Shown piece after piece: positions 1 to 5,621 of a stretch of 8,119 nt of DNA; the first letter of the stretch is position 1; each line of letters opens with the position of its first letter. The DNA lies in contig JANXXF010000061.1 in assembly GCA_025350775.1 (NCBI GenBank), positions 1 through 8,119 of the forward strand. Reading direction: 5' to 3'. Source of the DNA: Actinomycetes bacterium. Its GTDB lineage: Bacteria; Actinomycetota; Thermoleophilia; Gaiellales; Gaiellaceae. The position numbers were made by a program, and so were the translations under genes. The notes under the pieces were generated by a model. It had not been told where the DNA came from and made no database searches. It saw only the letters and a list, made by a program, of their open reading frames with translations.

Positions 1-1
1 G

Positions 2-481
2 GCGCAGCGCCCGGTGCTCGAGGCAATCGGCAACCCCGTGTTCCACGTCGGCGAGCTCGGCAAGGCGACGGTGATCAAGCTGATCACGAACATGCTGGCG
101 TTCGTCCACCTGGTGGCCTGCGGCGAGGCGTTGATGCTGGCGAAACAGGGTGGCATCGACCTGGCACAGGCGTACGAGATCATCCGCGCCTCGTCGGGCA
201 ACAGCGTGATCCACGAGACCAACGGTCAGCTGATCCTCAACGGCTCGTACAACATCGGCTTCACGCTCGAGCTCGCGCTCAAGGACTTCGGCTTCATCGA
301 CGCGCTGGGCCAGGAGCTCGGCGTGCCACTCGACCTGGCGAGCGTCACGCGCCAGACGTTTCTCCGCGCGAAGTCGGAGTACGGCGGCGACGCCTGGATG
401 ACGAAGGTCGTCAAGCTGCTGGAGGACGCCGTCGGCACTGACCTGCGCGCCGACGGCTTTCCCGCGATGCTTGGAGGATGA
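2..481 (+). CDS. 3-hydroxyisobutyrate dehydrogenase family protein, C-terminal part (5' end outside the window)
   Basis: Members of this beta-hydroxyacid dehydrogenase family oxidise 3-hydroxy acids such as 3-hydroxyisobutyrate, or reduce related semialdehydes, with NAD(P) in the cytoplasm. The reading frame is open from base 2, so the N-terminal Rossmann domain lies upstream of the window. What remains is the all-helical C-terminal domain. It opens with the conserved helix GELGKATVIKLITNML, where the Lys of VIKLITN matches the family's catalytic lysine and the Asn its substrate-binding partner. Later the segment FTLELALKDFGFIDALGQ fits the conserved 'LALKDLGLA' stretch of this family. About 159 residues are visible, as expected for this half. 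The stop overlaps the next start (ATGA), so the two genes are probably translated together. The precise substrate cannot be told from this half; tartronate semialdehyde reductases and imine reductases share the fold. Confidence 0.85.
   Translation, partial: AQRPVLEAIGNPVFHVGELGKATVIKLITNMLAFVHLVACGEALMLAKQGGIDLAQAYEIIRASSGNSVIHETNGQLILNGSYNIGFTLELALKDFGFIDALGQELGVPLDLASVTRQTFLRAKSEYGGDAWMTKVVKLLEDAVGTDLRADGFPAMLGG
473..477 (+). promoter_or_regulatory. GGAGG ribosome binding site touching the start codon
   Basis: GGAGG is followed directly by ATGATG. It has no spacing to the ATG at 478 and only three bases to the ATG at 481, both shorter than usual. The second ATG is therefore at least as likely a start as the first. 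Coupled re-initiation after the upstream stop at 479-481 would make the poor spacing tolerable. Confidence 0.5.
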
Positions 482-1557
482 TGACGACGAGCGACAGCAG
501 CGAGCAGGCGCCGGCCCCGGCGCTCACCCCGGCCCAGATCGCCGCCGCAGGCGACTACGAGCTGTTCGAGCTCGGTGACGTGGTGCTGCAGCGCGGCCGC
601 ACGCTGCGCGGCGCGCGTCTCGCCTACAAGACGTACGGCCGCCTGAGCGCGGCGCGCGACAACGCCATCGTGTTTTCCACCTGGTACAGCGGCACACACG
701 TCGACCTGGAGTGGCTGATCGGGCCGGGCCGCCCGCTCGACACCGACCGCTATTTCGTGATCGTGCCGAACCTCTTCGGGATGGGCCTCTCGAGCTCGCC
801 GTCCACGACCGGCCTGCCGCACGGTGCCGGCTACTTCCCGCTGGTCACGGTGCTCGACAACGTGCAGGCGCAGCACCGCCTGGTGACGGAGGTGTTCGGG
901 ATCGAGACGGTCGAGTGCGTGCTGGGCGGCTCGATGGGCGCGCTGCAGGCGTTCCAGTGGGGCGCCGCCTACCCGGATATGGTGAAGCGGATCCTGCCCT
1001 TCTGCGGGGCGGCCTCCACGAGCGAGCACAACCAGGTGTTCCTGGAGGGCCTGCGCGGCGCCATCCAGCTCGACCCGGCGTGGGCGGGAGGCAGCTACGA
1101 CCGCAACCCCGAGCAGGGGCTGCGCCACTTCGGCCGCGTCTACGCGGGCTGGGGCCTGTCGCAGCAGTTCTACTGGCAGCGCGCGTACCTCGAGCTCGGC
1201 TTCTCGTCGCTCGAGGACTTCCTCGTCGGCTTCTGGGAGGGCTACATGCTCAGCCGCGACGCCAACGACCTGCTCTCGCAGCTCGAGACGTGGTACCACG
1301 CCGACATCGGCGACACGCCCGGCTGCGGCGGCGACCGCGCGCTTGCGCTCGGCAGGATCACGGCCCGCGCCCTCATCCTGCCGGCCGAGACCGACCTCTA
1401 CTTCCCGCCCGCCGACAACCGCTGGGAGGCACAGCAGCTGCCGAACGCCGAGGTGCGCGTGATCCCCGGCATCTTCGGCCACTACTCGTGCGCGGGCGGC
1501 TTCCCCGAGCAGGCCGCCTTCATCGGCGACTGCGTGCGCGAACTGCTCGCCGGATAG
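478..1557 (+). CDS. MetX-like alpha/beta-hydrolase (homoserine O-acetyltransferase family)
   Basis: This 359-residue protein has the sequence hallmarks of the homoserine O-acetyltransferase branch of the alpha/beta-hydrolases. These enzymes transfer an acyl group from acyl-CoA to a hydroxyl through a Ser-acyl intermediate; some members are plain esterases. The segment IGPGRPLDTDRYFVIVPN (about 81-98) is typical of the family. So is FPLVTVLDNVQAQ (120-132), and the nucleophile elbow GGSMG is at 150-154 with Ser152. The likely triad partners are Asp306 in AETDLYFPP and His335 in GIFGHYSCAGG. The N-terminal oxyanion region reads FSTWYSGTHVD rather than the HALTG-type motif of true methionine-pathway MetX, so I do not assign metX. 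It overlaps the upstream dehydrogenase by four bases, suggesting a shared pathway. Start choice is between ATG 478 and 481. Confidence 0.8.
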   Translation: MMTTSDSSEQAPAPALTPAQIAAAGDYELFELGDVVLQRGRTLRGARLAYKTYGRLSAARDNAIVFSTWYSGTHVDLEWLIGPGRPLDTDRYFVIVPNLFGMGLSSSPSTTGLPHGAGYFPLVTVLDNVQAQHRLVTEVFGIETVECVLGGSMGALQAFQWGAAYPDMVKRILPFCGAASTSEHNQVFLEGLRGAIQLDPAWAGGSYDRNPEQGLRHFGRVYAGWGLSQQFYWQRAYLELGFSSLEDFLVGFWEGYMLSRDANDLLSQLETWYHADIGDTPGCGGDRALALGRITARALILPAETDLYFPPADNRWEAQQLPNAEVRVIPGIFGHYSCAGGFPEQAAFIGDCVRELLAG

Positions 1558-1562
1558 GGCAG

Positions 1563-1578
1563 CGCGGGCGAGGCCGCG
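1563..1578 (+). terminator. Weak GC hairpin after the MetX-like gene
   Basis: CGCGG and CCGCG form a 5-bp stem with a 6-base loop, starting 6 bases after the stop codon. There is no T tract. It is a possible U-less terminator but too short to be sure. Confidence 0.3.
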
Positions 1579-1615
1579 TCGAAACACGACCCTGTACGTT
1601 CGGACGTATACCGTC

Positions 1616-1621
1616 TAGGAT
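1616..1621 (+). promoter_or_regulatory. TAGGAT -10-like hexamer just upstream of the secreted protein gene
   Basis: TAGGAT fits the TANNNT form of actinobacterial -10 elements and ends 7 bases before the ATG at 1629, the position expected if the transcript begins at the start codon. The same bases contain AGGA, which could instead act as a ribosome binding site with 8-base spacing, so the two readings cannot be separated by eye. I see no convincing -35 element. Confidence 0.4.
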
Positions 1622-1628
1622 CACCGGC

Positions 1629-3041
1629 ATGCGCTTCCCGTCTGCTCGTGTAGCGGTGCTCGGCGCTCTGACGGCTGGCTGCATCGCGAGCGGTGGAGTG
1701 GGGGTCGCCTCGGCGGCAACGCCACCGACGGCGCCGAAGGTCGCGCCGATGCATGCCAACTTCGTCCAGTCGGCCTTCGCGACCTTCTACACGATCGAGG
1801 TCGGCGTGCCGGCGGGGACGAGCGTCCGCTACGAGTGGAGCCTCAAGCCGCCGTTCGTCGATCGTGGCTGCGACACCTTCGCGCAGGTCGACCTCAACCC
1901 GGCCTCAGCGGTGTGGCACCACGGCGACCAGGACGGCTGCGACCACACGAAGACGGGCCCGCAGGGACATCCCGGGACGGTCACGGTCACGATCACGGCC
2001 CTGCCCTTCGTATGCACCGCCACGTTCCTCGGCACCGAGACCGGCGACGGCCCTGCGGCCACCTGCACCGACCAGCGGCCGGCGGCGCCGACGCACACGC
2101 TCGTGTCGCCGAAGCTGATCCCGCACCTCGTCAACACGTCGGAGGACCCGGCGATGCTCTACAAGCGGGTCATGGGCGAGCTCTCCCGGGAGAACCTCCA
2201 GACTGCGAAGGACGGCGGCCTGTTCGCGTTCATCCCGTACTTCAAGGACGCCGTCAAGGCAACTGCCGGGCTGAAGGAGAAGGACACGTTCGTCGAGGTG
2301 ATTCTTGGCAAGGTCGGCCTCACGAAGGTCGGGCTGGGCACGGCTGCGTTCAAGAAGGGGTTCGCGGTGGTCGCGATCGTCGGCGATGTCTCGGCGATCA
2401 CGTTCAACGTGGCGGCGCTCTACCAGGGCTGGCAGGCCGCCGACCCGCCGCGCTCGGACTTCCAGATCGTGGCGACGGCAGCGCAGGGCGCCGTCTCGCT
2501 GCCGCCGTCGCTCACGGCAGACGCGCCTGCGCCTGTCGTCAGCGCCGCGAATGCGCTCCTCACGAACGCGCTGCGGCTGCGCAACGTCAACGCGGCGCTG
2601 CTCACGACGTTCGAGCGCGTCCAGGGCGCCTACAAAGCGCGAAACGCGAGGGCCGAGGCGACGCAGGCTGCCGCCGGTGCGGCGCTCGCCCAGACGGCGG
2701 CCGAGCTGACGGCCGCGCAGCCGGCCCTCGCCGCCGCGCTCGTCGCGGCCGCCCGCGCGGTCGGCGGCTCATTCACCATGCCGGCTCCGCTCGTGGCCGC
2801 GGTCTCGAAGGGCCGTAGCGGGATTTCGGCCGAGCTGACCGGCCTCTTCGGGCAGTTCAAGCTGACCCCGGCGGAGCTCGGCCCGGTTCAGGCACAGATC
2901 CTTGCGCCGACGACGGGCTCGTTCGTGTTCCCGGACTTCATGGCGACCCCGCAGGCCGCCGCGACGGCGAAGGCCGCGGCCAGCGGGCTCCGCGGCTTCG
3001 CTGCCTTCCTCCGGGGCATTGCGACCGGCAAGGCGGGCTGA
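1629..3041 (+). CDS. Secreted protein of unknown function with a four-cysteine N-terminal domain
   Basis: I do not recognise a named family. The 470-residue product starts with basic residues, a hydrophobic core (about 8-27) and VASA/A, a good signal peptidase I site after residue 29, so it should be exported. Residues about 44-148 look like a beta-rich, Ig-like domain (alternating strands such as RYEWSL and TVTVTITAL). It has four cysteines (81, 104, 129, 146), enough for two disulfides, and a His/Asp-rich patch VWHHGDQDGCDH (95-106). The middle (about 170-270) has a hydrophobic stretch at 242-264 (GFAVVAIVGDVSAITFNVAAL) that might contact a membrane. The C-terminal 190 residues are Ala-rich and predicted helical. 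The frame stays open far upstream, but the signal peptide and upstream TAGGAT/AGGA fix the start at 1629. The next gene begins 5 bases after its stop, so the two are likely coupled. Confidence 0.75.
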   Translation: MRFPSARVAVLGALTAGCIASGGVGVASAATPPTAPKVAPMHANFVQSAFATFYTIEVGVPAGTSVRYEWSLKPPFVDRGCDTFAQVDLNPASAVWHHGDQDGCDHTKTGPQGHPGTVTVTITALPFVCTATFLGTETGDGPAATCTDQRPAAPTHTLVSPKLIPHLVNTSEDPAMLYKRVMGELSRENLQTAKDGGLFAFIPYFKDAVKATAGLKEKDTFVEVILGKVGLTKVGLGTAAFKKGFAVVAIVGDVSAITFNVAALYQGWQAADPPRSDFQIVATAAQGAVSLPPSLTADAPAPVVSAANALLTNALRLRNVNAALLTTFERVQGAYKARNARAEATQAAAGAALAQTAAELTAAQPALAAALVAAARAVGGSFTMPAPLVAAVSKGRSGISAELTGLFGQFKLTPAELGPVQAQILAPTTGSFVFPDFMATPQAAATAKAAASGLRGFAAFLRGIATGKAG

Positions 3042-3046
3042 GCAGG

Positions 3047-3676
3047 ATGCGCTCTCGCCGGGGCCTCGGGCCGATCGGCGGGGCCCGGCTCCCGTGGCTG
3101 CTCGTCCTGCCGATCGTGCTTGCCGGATCGCTGCTCGCCCGCCGCACGGCCGCCGTGTGTGCCGGGCCGGCCGGTGAGCAACCGGGGCATGAGGCCCTCG
3201 AGCTCCGGCGCGCGACCGCGGTCGGCGGCCTCCCGCTGTCGCTCCTGATCGCGGCCGGCGCGAGCCTCGCCGCGCTCGCGTTGGCCCTCGCGGTCGCGCG
3301 GCTCTTCCTCCGCCGTCCGCTCACGCGCTGCTCGGCCCGTCTCTTCCTGACGCTCGCCCCGCTCGCCTTCGTCGGCCAGGAGCTCGCGGAGCGGGCCCTC
3401 CGCCACGAGCTGTCGGCGCTCGACGCGGCGGCGCTCCGGCGGCTGCTGCTCGGCCTCTCGCTGCAGCTGCCGTTCGCCGCCGCCTGCTATCTCGTCGCGA
3501 GCGCTCTCTGGCGTGGCGCAAGCCGGATCGTGCGCCTGCTGCTGCAGCCGCCACGCCCGGCCGCGATCTCTGTGCTGTTCCTCCCACGGCCGGCTCGGGC
3601 CACGGACGAGCGTCGCCCCTGCGTGGCGCTCGCCCTCGGCTACGGCGAGCGTGGCCCGCCCCTTCTCCCGGCGTAG
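3047..3676 (+). CDS. Small multi-pass membrane protein of unknown function
   Basis: This 209-residue protein has about four hydrophobic segments: roughly 15-33, 60-87, 98-112 and 136-154, with Arg clusters at the likely cytoplasmic edges (RSRR at 2-5, LRR at 88-90, RR at 131-132). The C-terminal 50 residues are Arg/Pro-rich and probably soluble. I recognise no domain and assign no function. The ATG lies 5 bases after the stop of the secreted-protein gene, with GCAGG just before it, so it is likely translated from the same mRNA. A minus-strand frame through the same bases is open too, but it lacks hydrophobic segments and recognisable motifs. Hydrophobic periodicity supports the plus frame. 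Confidence 0.6.
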   Translation: MRSRRGLGPIGGARLPWLLVLPIVLAGSLLARRTAAVCAGPAGEQPGHEALELRRATAVGGLPLSLLIAAGASLAALALALAVARLFLRRPLTRCSARLFLTLAPLAFVGQELAERALRHELSALDAAALRRLLLGLSLQLPFAAACYLVASALWRGASRIVRLLLQPPRPAAISVLFLPRPARATDERRPCVALALGYGERGPPLLPA

Positions 3677-3686
3677 CTGACCCCGC

Positions 3687-3703
3687 GGCGCCCGTCCGGC
3701 GCC
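3687..3703 (+). terminator. GC hairpin after the small membrane protein gene
   Basis: Two copies of the self-complementary hexamer GGCGCC, separated by CGTCC, can pair as a 6-bp stem with a 5-base loop, 10 bases after the stop at 3676. No T tract follows. It may end the upstream unit or partly attenuate it; the next gene starts 34 bases later with its own strong ribosome site. Confidence 0.4.
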
Positions 3704-3737
3704 CGGTGGGCCGTTCATCTACCCGTAAGGAGAGCAC

Positions 3738-4328
3738 ATGTCTGCACACGTGGCACGCCTCGGCGTGATCCTCTCGACGCTGCTGATCGTCTCGGCCGTC
3801 CTCTTTGCGATCGGCGGCGCGATCGAGCGCAGCCAGCGTCACAGCGAAGCCGCGGCAGCACCCGCCGCCGCAGCGGCCCACGAGAGCGGGTCGGCGGAGA
3901 CGCCCGCGCAGAAGGAGGCCGAGTCCGGCGGCGCCCCGGCACCCGCCGTGGGCGAGAAGCCGGTCGTCGCCGGCGAGGCGCCGCACCGCGATACGTCGGA
4001 GAAGCTGCTCGGGGTGGATCCGGAGTCGATCGGGCTGACGGTCGCCGCCGTCCTCGCGGCGATCCTGCTGGCCGCCGGCTGCTGGTTCGTCCGGCGTCGG
4101 CCCGTCTGGCTGGCAACCGCCGCCTTCGGGCTGGTCTTCGCCGCTGCGGACGGTCGGGAGCTGGCGCACCAGATCGCCGAGTCGCGTCCGTCGGTTGCCG
4201 CGATCGCTGCGGCGCTGATCGCACTCCACCTCGCGGTCGCCGGCGTCGCCGCCGCTCTCGTGCGCCGCTCGTCGAGGCCGGCGGCGCCGGGTCGGGCTCC
4301 CTCGGCGCCGCCGACCGCAGCCGGGTAG
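3738..4328 (+). CDS. Membrane protein with a long Ala/Pro/Glu-rich extracytoplasmic segment
   Basis: The 196-residue product begins with a transmembrane helix (about 8-28). A hydrophilic, low-complexity stretch rich in Ala, Pro, Glu and Ser follows (30-88), then three more helices (about 98-117, 122-137, 152-174) and a basic, Pro-rich tail. The segment EKLLGVDPESIGL before helix two, and VFAAADGRELAHQIAESR linking helices three and four, resemble conserved parts of uncharacterised actinobacterial membrane proteins that I recall; no function is known to me. The start is firm: TAAGGAG at 3726-3732, five bases before ATG, is the best ribosome binding site in the window. It lies downstream of two other envelope proteins, which hints at a shared envelope role, but the hairpin in between leaves co-transcription open. 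Confidence 0.7.
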   Translation: MSAHVARLGVILSTLLIVSAVLFAIGGAIERSQRHSEAAAAPAAAAAHESGSAETPAQKEAESGGAPAPAVGEKPVVAGEAPHRDTSEKLLGVDPESIGLTVAAVLAAILLAAGCWFVRRRPVWLATAAFGLVFAAADGRELAHQIAESRPSVAAIAAALIALHLAVAGVAAALVRRSSRPAAPGRAPSAPPTAAG

Positions 4329-4342
4329 CCCGGGCCGCGGGC
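4328..4342 (+). terminator. GC hairpin overlapping the stop codon
   Basis: GCCCG and CGGGC form a 5-bp stem around the loop GGCCG, beginning at the last base of the TAG stop. It directly precedes a much larger hairpin at 4344-4386, so the two may act together as a terminator. Confidence 0.35.
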
Positions 4343-4343
4343 A

Positions 4344-4386
4344 CGGCGGGGCGCGGACGGTCAACGGGACCGGTCGCGCCCCGCCG
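4344..4386 (+). terminator. Large nested hairpin: perfect 12-bp stem plus inner 5-bp stem
   Basis: CGGCGGGGCGCG (4344-4355) and CGCGCCCCGCCG (4375-4386) are exact reverse complements. Inside the 19-base interval, CGGTC (4358-4362) pairs with GACCG (4368-4372) around AACGG, leaving a small internal loop on each side. The structure would be extremely stable. No T tract follows. It could terminate the upstream transcript or act as a leader structure for the manganese exporter gene, whose ATG is 24 bases further on. The inverted repeat itself is certain; its role is inference. Confidence 0.6.
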
Positions 4387-4395
4387 ACGGTGCGA

Positions 4396-4401
4396 TAGAA
4401 C
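4396..4401 (+). promoter_or_regulatory. Possible -10-like element TAGAAC upstream of the MntP-like gene
   Basis: TAGAAC ends 9 bases before the ATG at 4411. The gene has no recognisable ribosome binding site. The final C departs from TANNNT and the spacing is slightly long for a leaderless start, so this is tentative. Confidence 0.22.
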
Positions 4402-4410
4402 GCCAGCGCG

Positions 4411-4959
4411 ATGCTGAAGCTGATTCTCCTCGTCCTCCCGCTCGGCCTCGACACGTTCGCCGTGTCGGCGGCGCTCGGGCTGCGCGTCACCGGGCGGCGC
4501 GAGCGGCTGCGAGCCAGCCTCGTGCTGGCGGGCTTCGAGGCGACGATCCCGGTCGTCGGGCTGCTGCTCGGGCGCGGGCTCGGCAACGCGATCGGAGGTG
4601 CTGGCGATGCCGTCGCAATCGCCGTGCTCGCCGGGCTCGGACTGTGGATGCTCGTCGCCGACGGCGACGACGAGGCAGGCCGCGTCGGTGACCTGTCGCG
4701 CCGGCACGGCCTCGCGCTCCTCGCTCTCGGCTTCGGGATCAGCCTCGACGAGCTGGCGATGGGCTTCACGATCGGGCTGCTCGGTCTCTCGCTGTGGCTG
4801 GCGGTCGCCCTCATCGGTGCGCAGGCCTTTGTCGTTGCGCAGGTCGGGCTGCGTCTCGGCGCGAGGCTCGGCGAGCGCAGCCGCGACCGCCTCGAGCAAC
4901 TCGCCGGGGCCGGCCTGATCGGGATCGCCGTGCTGCTGCTCGTCGAGCAGCTGACCTGA
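4411..4959 (+). CDS. MntP-like manganese efflux pump
   Basis: Proteins of the MntP family (formerly DUF204) export Mn2+ across the cytoplasmic membrane and protect against manganese excess. The 182-residue length and six predicted helices (about 4-22, 36-54, 64-83, 99-120, 126-147, 163-180) fit the family. Its two signature acidic motifs are present: GLDTFAVSAALG with Asp14 in helix one, matching MDAFAVS, and GISLDELAMGFTIG with Asp113 in helix four, matching SIDALAVG. The second motif reads SLDE rather than SIDA, and the first LDTF rather than MDAF, so this is a divergent member and the exported ion is inferred from the family. The hydrophilic loop at 84-99 (DGDDEAGRVGDLSRRH) splits the two halves. 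The leader contains a very stable hairpin (4344-4386). I see nothing resembling the yybP-ykoY manganese riboswitch. Confidence 0.75.
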   Translation: MLKLILLVLPLGLDTFAVSAALGLRVTGRRERLRASLVLAGFEATIPVVGLLLGRGLGNAIGGAGDAVAIAVLAGLGLWMLVADGDDEAGRVGDLSRRHGLALLALGFGISLDELAMGFTIGLLGLSLWLAVALIGAQAFVVAQVGLRLGARLGERSRDRLEQLAGAGLIGIAVLLLVEQLT

Positions 4960-4971
4960 CGAACGCGTGTC

Positions 4972-4988
4972 GCAGCCGCTTCGGCTGC
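4972..4988 (+). terminator. GC hairpin after the MntP-like gene
   Basis: GCAGCCG (4972-4978) and CGGCTGC (4982-4988) form a perfect 7-bp stem with a CTT loop, 12 bases past the stop codon. No T tract follows. It is a reasonable U-less terminator for the exporter gene. Confidence 0.5.
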
Positions 4989-5006
4989 CGCGCCGGCCCG
5001 GCCGAC

Positions 5007-5249
5007 ACCGAGCCGTTCGACGCGTGAGCGGCGGCCCGGGTTGGGCTCGGAGACGATCACCTGGGCGGCGCCCACGACCTCGTACGCCAGCGCGACGATC
5101 GAGCCGATCGGGCCGGCCCCGGCGACGAGGACGACGTCACCGGCACGTACGCCGGCTCGCATGAGGTTCCAGAAGGTGGCATGCTCCGCTGCACGGGGCG
5201 CTCCGACGGCACGGCGATCGGCCCACGACGTCGCGTCGGCTGCGTCCAC
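5007..5249 (-). pseudogene. Remnant of an MDR (zinc-type) alcohol dehydrogenase, Rossmann-domain fragment only
   Basis: The 315 bases between the MntP-like and ABM-like genes hold no intact gene, but the minus strand encodes a clear piece of a medium-chain dehydrogenase. Reading down from about 5198, it gives NLMRAGVRAGD, then VVLVAGAGPIGSIVALAYEV with the nucleotide-binding GAGPIG at about 5120-5103. VIVSEPNPGRRSRVERLG follows, ending near 5007, with the Glu that usually contacts the NAD ribose. This is the N-terminal half of the cofactor domain, about 64 recognisable codons. The residues before it fade into unrelated sequence. The catalytic zinc domain that should precede it is absent because the neighbouring gene begins at 5275. 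After 5007 the match stops too. A GTG at 5249 with GAAGAAGG upstream might allow translation, but a fragment lacking both the catalytic domain and the rest of the Rossmann fold should be inactive. Confidence 0.7.
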
Positions 5250-5274
5250 CCTTCTTCCACCGGGGGTGCGTCCG

Positions 5275-5568
5275 ATGAACGAGTTCCTGACCTACACGAC
5301 CTGGCATGTCCGTCCGGGGATGGAGGAGGAGTTCGTGCGGCGCTGGGAGGACTGGTCGTCGTGGAGCCAGATCGAGGGCCTCGTCGGGCAGGTGCGGCTG
5401 CTGCGCGACGCCGACGACCCGAGCGCGTTCGTCAGCTTCGGGAAGTGGGGGAGCATCGCGGCGGTGCGCGCCTGGCGCACGCGGCCCGGCTACGCGGAGC
5501 GCGTCGCGCGGCTGCAGGAGCTCGTCGAGAGCTTCGAGCCGAAGACGTACGAGGTGCTGCGCGGCTGA
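5275..5568 (+). CDS. Small ABM-like (dimeric alpha/beta-barrel) protein
   Basis: The 97-residue product has the size and beta-alpha-beta-beta-alpha-beta pattern of antibiotic biosynthesis monooxygenase-like proteins. It begins with strand FLTYTTWHVRPGMEEEFVRR (4-23), the usual 'strand, Pro-Gly, helix' opening of these folds. Then come the strands VGQVRLLRD (37-45) and AFVSFGKWGS (51-60), a helix at 61-86 (AVRAWRTRPGYAERVARLQEL) and the final strand TYEVLRG. Some family members are cofactor-free oxygenases or heme-degrading enzymes; many have no known function, and no catalytic residue can be named here. The ATG at 5275 is preceded by GGGGG at 5262-5266, a weak ribosome site with 8-base spacing; GTG 5266 is an in-frame alternative. 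A hairpin follows the stop by 3 bases, suggesting a single-gene unit. Confidence 0.7.
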   Translation: MNEFLTYTTWHVRPGMEEEFVRRWEDWSSWSQIEGLVGQVRLLRDADDPSAFVSFGKWGSIAAVRAWRTRPGYAERVARLQELVESFEPKTYEVLRG

Positions 5569-5571
5569 CGA

Positions 5572-5586
5572 CGCGGCGTGGCCGCG
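5572..5586 (+). terminator. GC hairpin after the ABM-like gene
   Basis: CGCGGC and GCCGCG pair perfectly over 6 bp with loop GTG, starting 3 bases after the stop at 5568. It lacks a T tract, like the other post-gene hairpins here. Confidence 0.45.
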
Positions 5587-5609
5587 GGCGGCGCGCGGGA
5601 GCCACCTGA

Positions 5610-5615
5610 TAGAAG
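5610..5615 (+). promoter_or_regulatory. TAGAAG -10-like hexamer before the YciC-like gene
   Basis: TAGAAG sits 6 bases before the GTG start at 5622, and no ribosome binding site is visible. The spacing matches a leaderless promoter, though the last base is G instead of T and no -35 is evident. Confidence 0.35.
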
Positions 5616-5621
5616 TGGACG

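Noticed and set aside
226..1587. A 453-codon open frame on the minus strand across the MetX-like gene
   Set aside because: It is antisense to a well-recognised enzyme, has an Arg/Ala/His-rich composition with no motifs, and is explained by GC-rich third positions that remove stops.
711..1628. N-terminal extension of the secreted protein back to an ATG at 711
   Set aside because: The upstream part lies inside the MetX-like gene in another frame and is Arg/Ala/Pro-rich. The signal peptide right after ATG 1629 and the upstream hexamer show the true start.
1629..1685. Lipoprotein signal at LTAGC (Cys18) of the secreted protein
   Set aside because: The residue at -3 is Thr rather than Leu/Val/Ile, and a better signal peptidase I site (VASA/A) follows the complete hydrophobic core.
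4329..4410. yybP-ykoY manganese riboswitch in the exporter leader
   Set aside because: The interval is only 82 bases and is dominated by simple GC hairpins. I could not find the conserved riboswitch loops.
3321..5249. A 642-codon minus-strand open frame as one large dehydrogenase-like protein
   Set aside because: Only its first 80 or so codons resemble an alcohol dehydrogenase. The rest is antisense to two membrane-protein genes and reads as low-complexity Arg/Ser/Pro sequence, so it is a remnant running into a shadow frame.
5041..5274. Longer N-terminus for the ABM-like protein from ATG 5041
   Set aside because: The added 78 residues are Thr/Ala/Pro-rich, antisense to the dehydrogenase remnant, and would precede the clean first strand of a fold that normally starts at the N-terminus.
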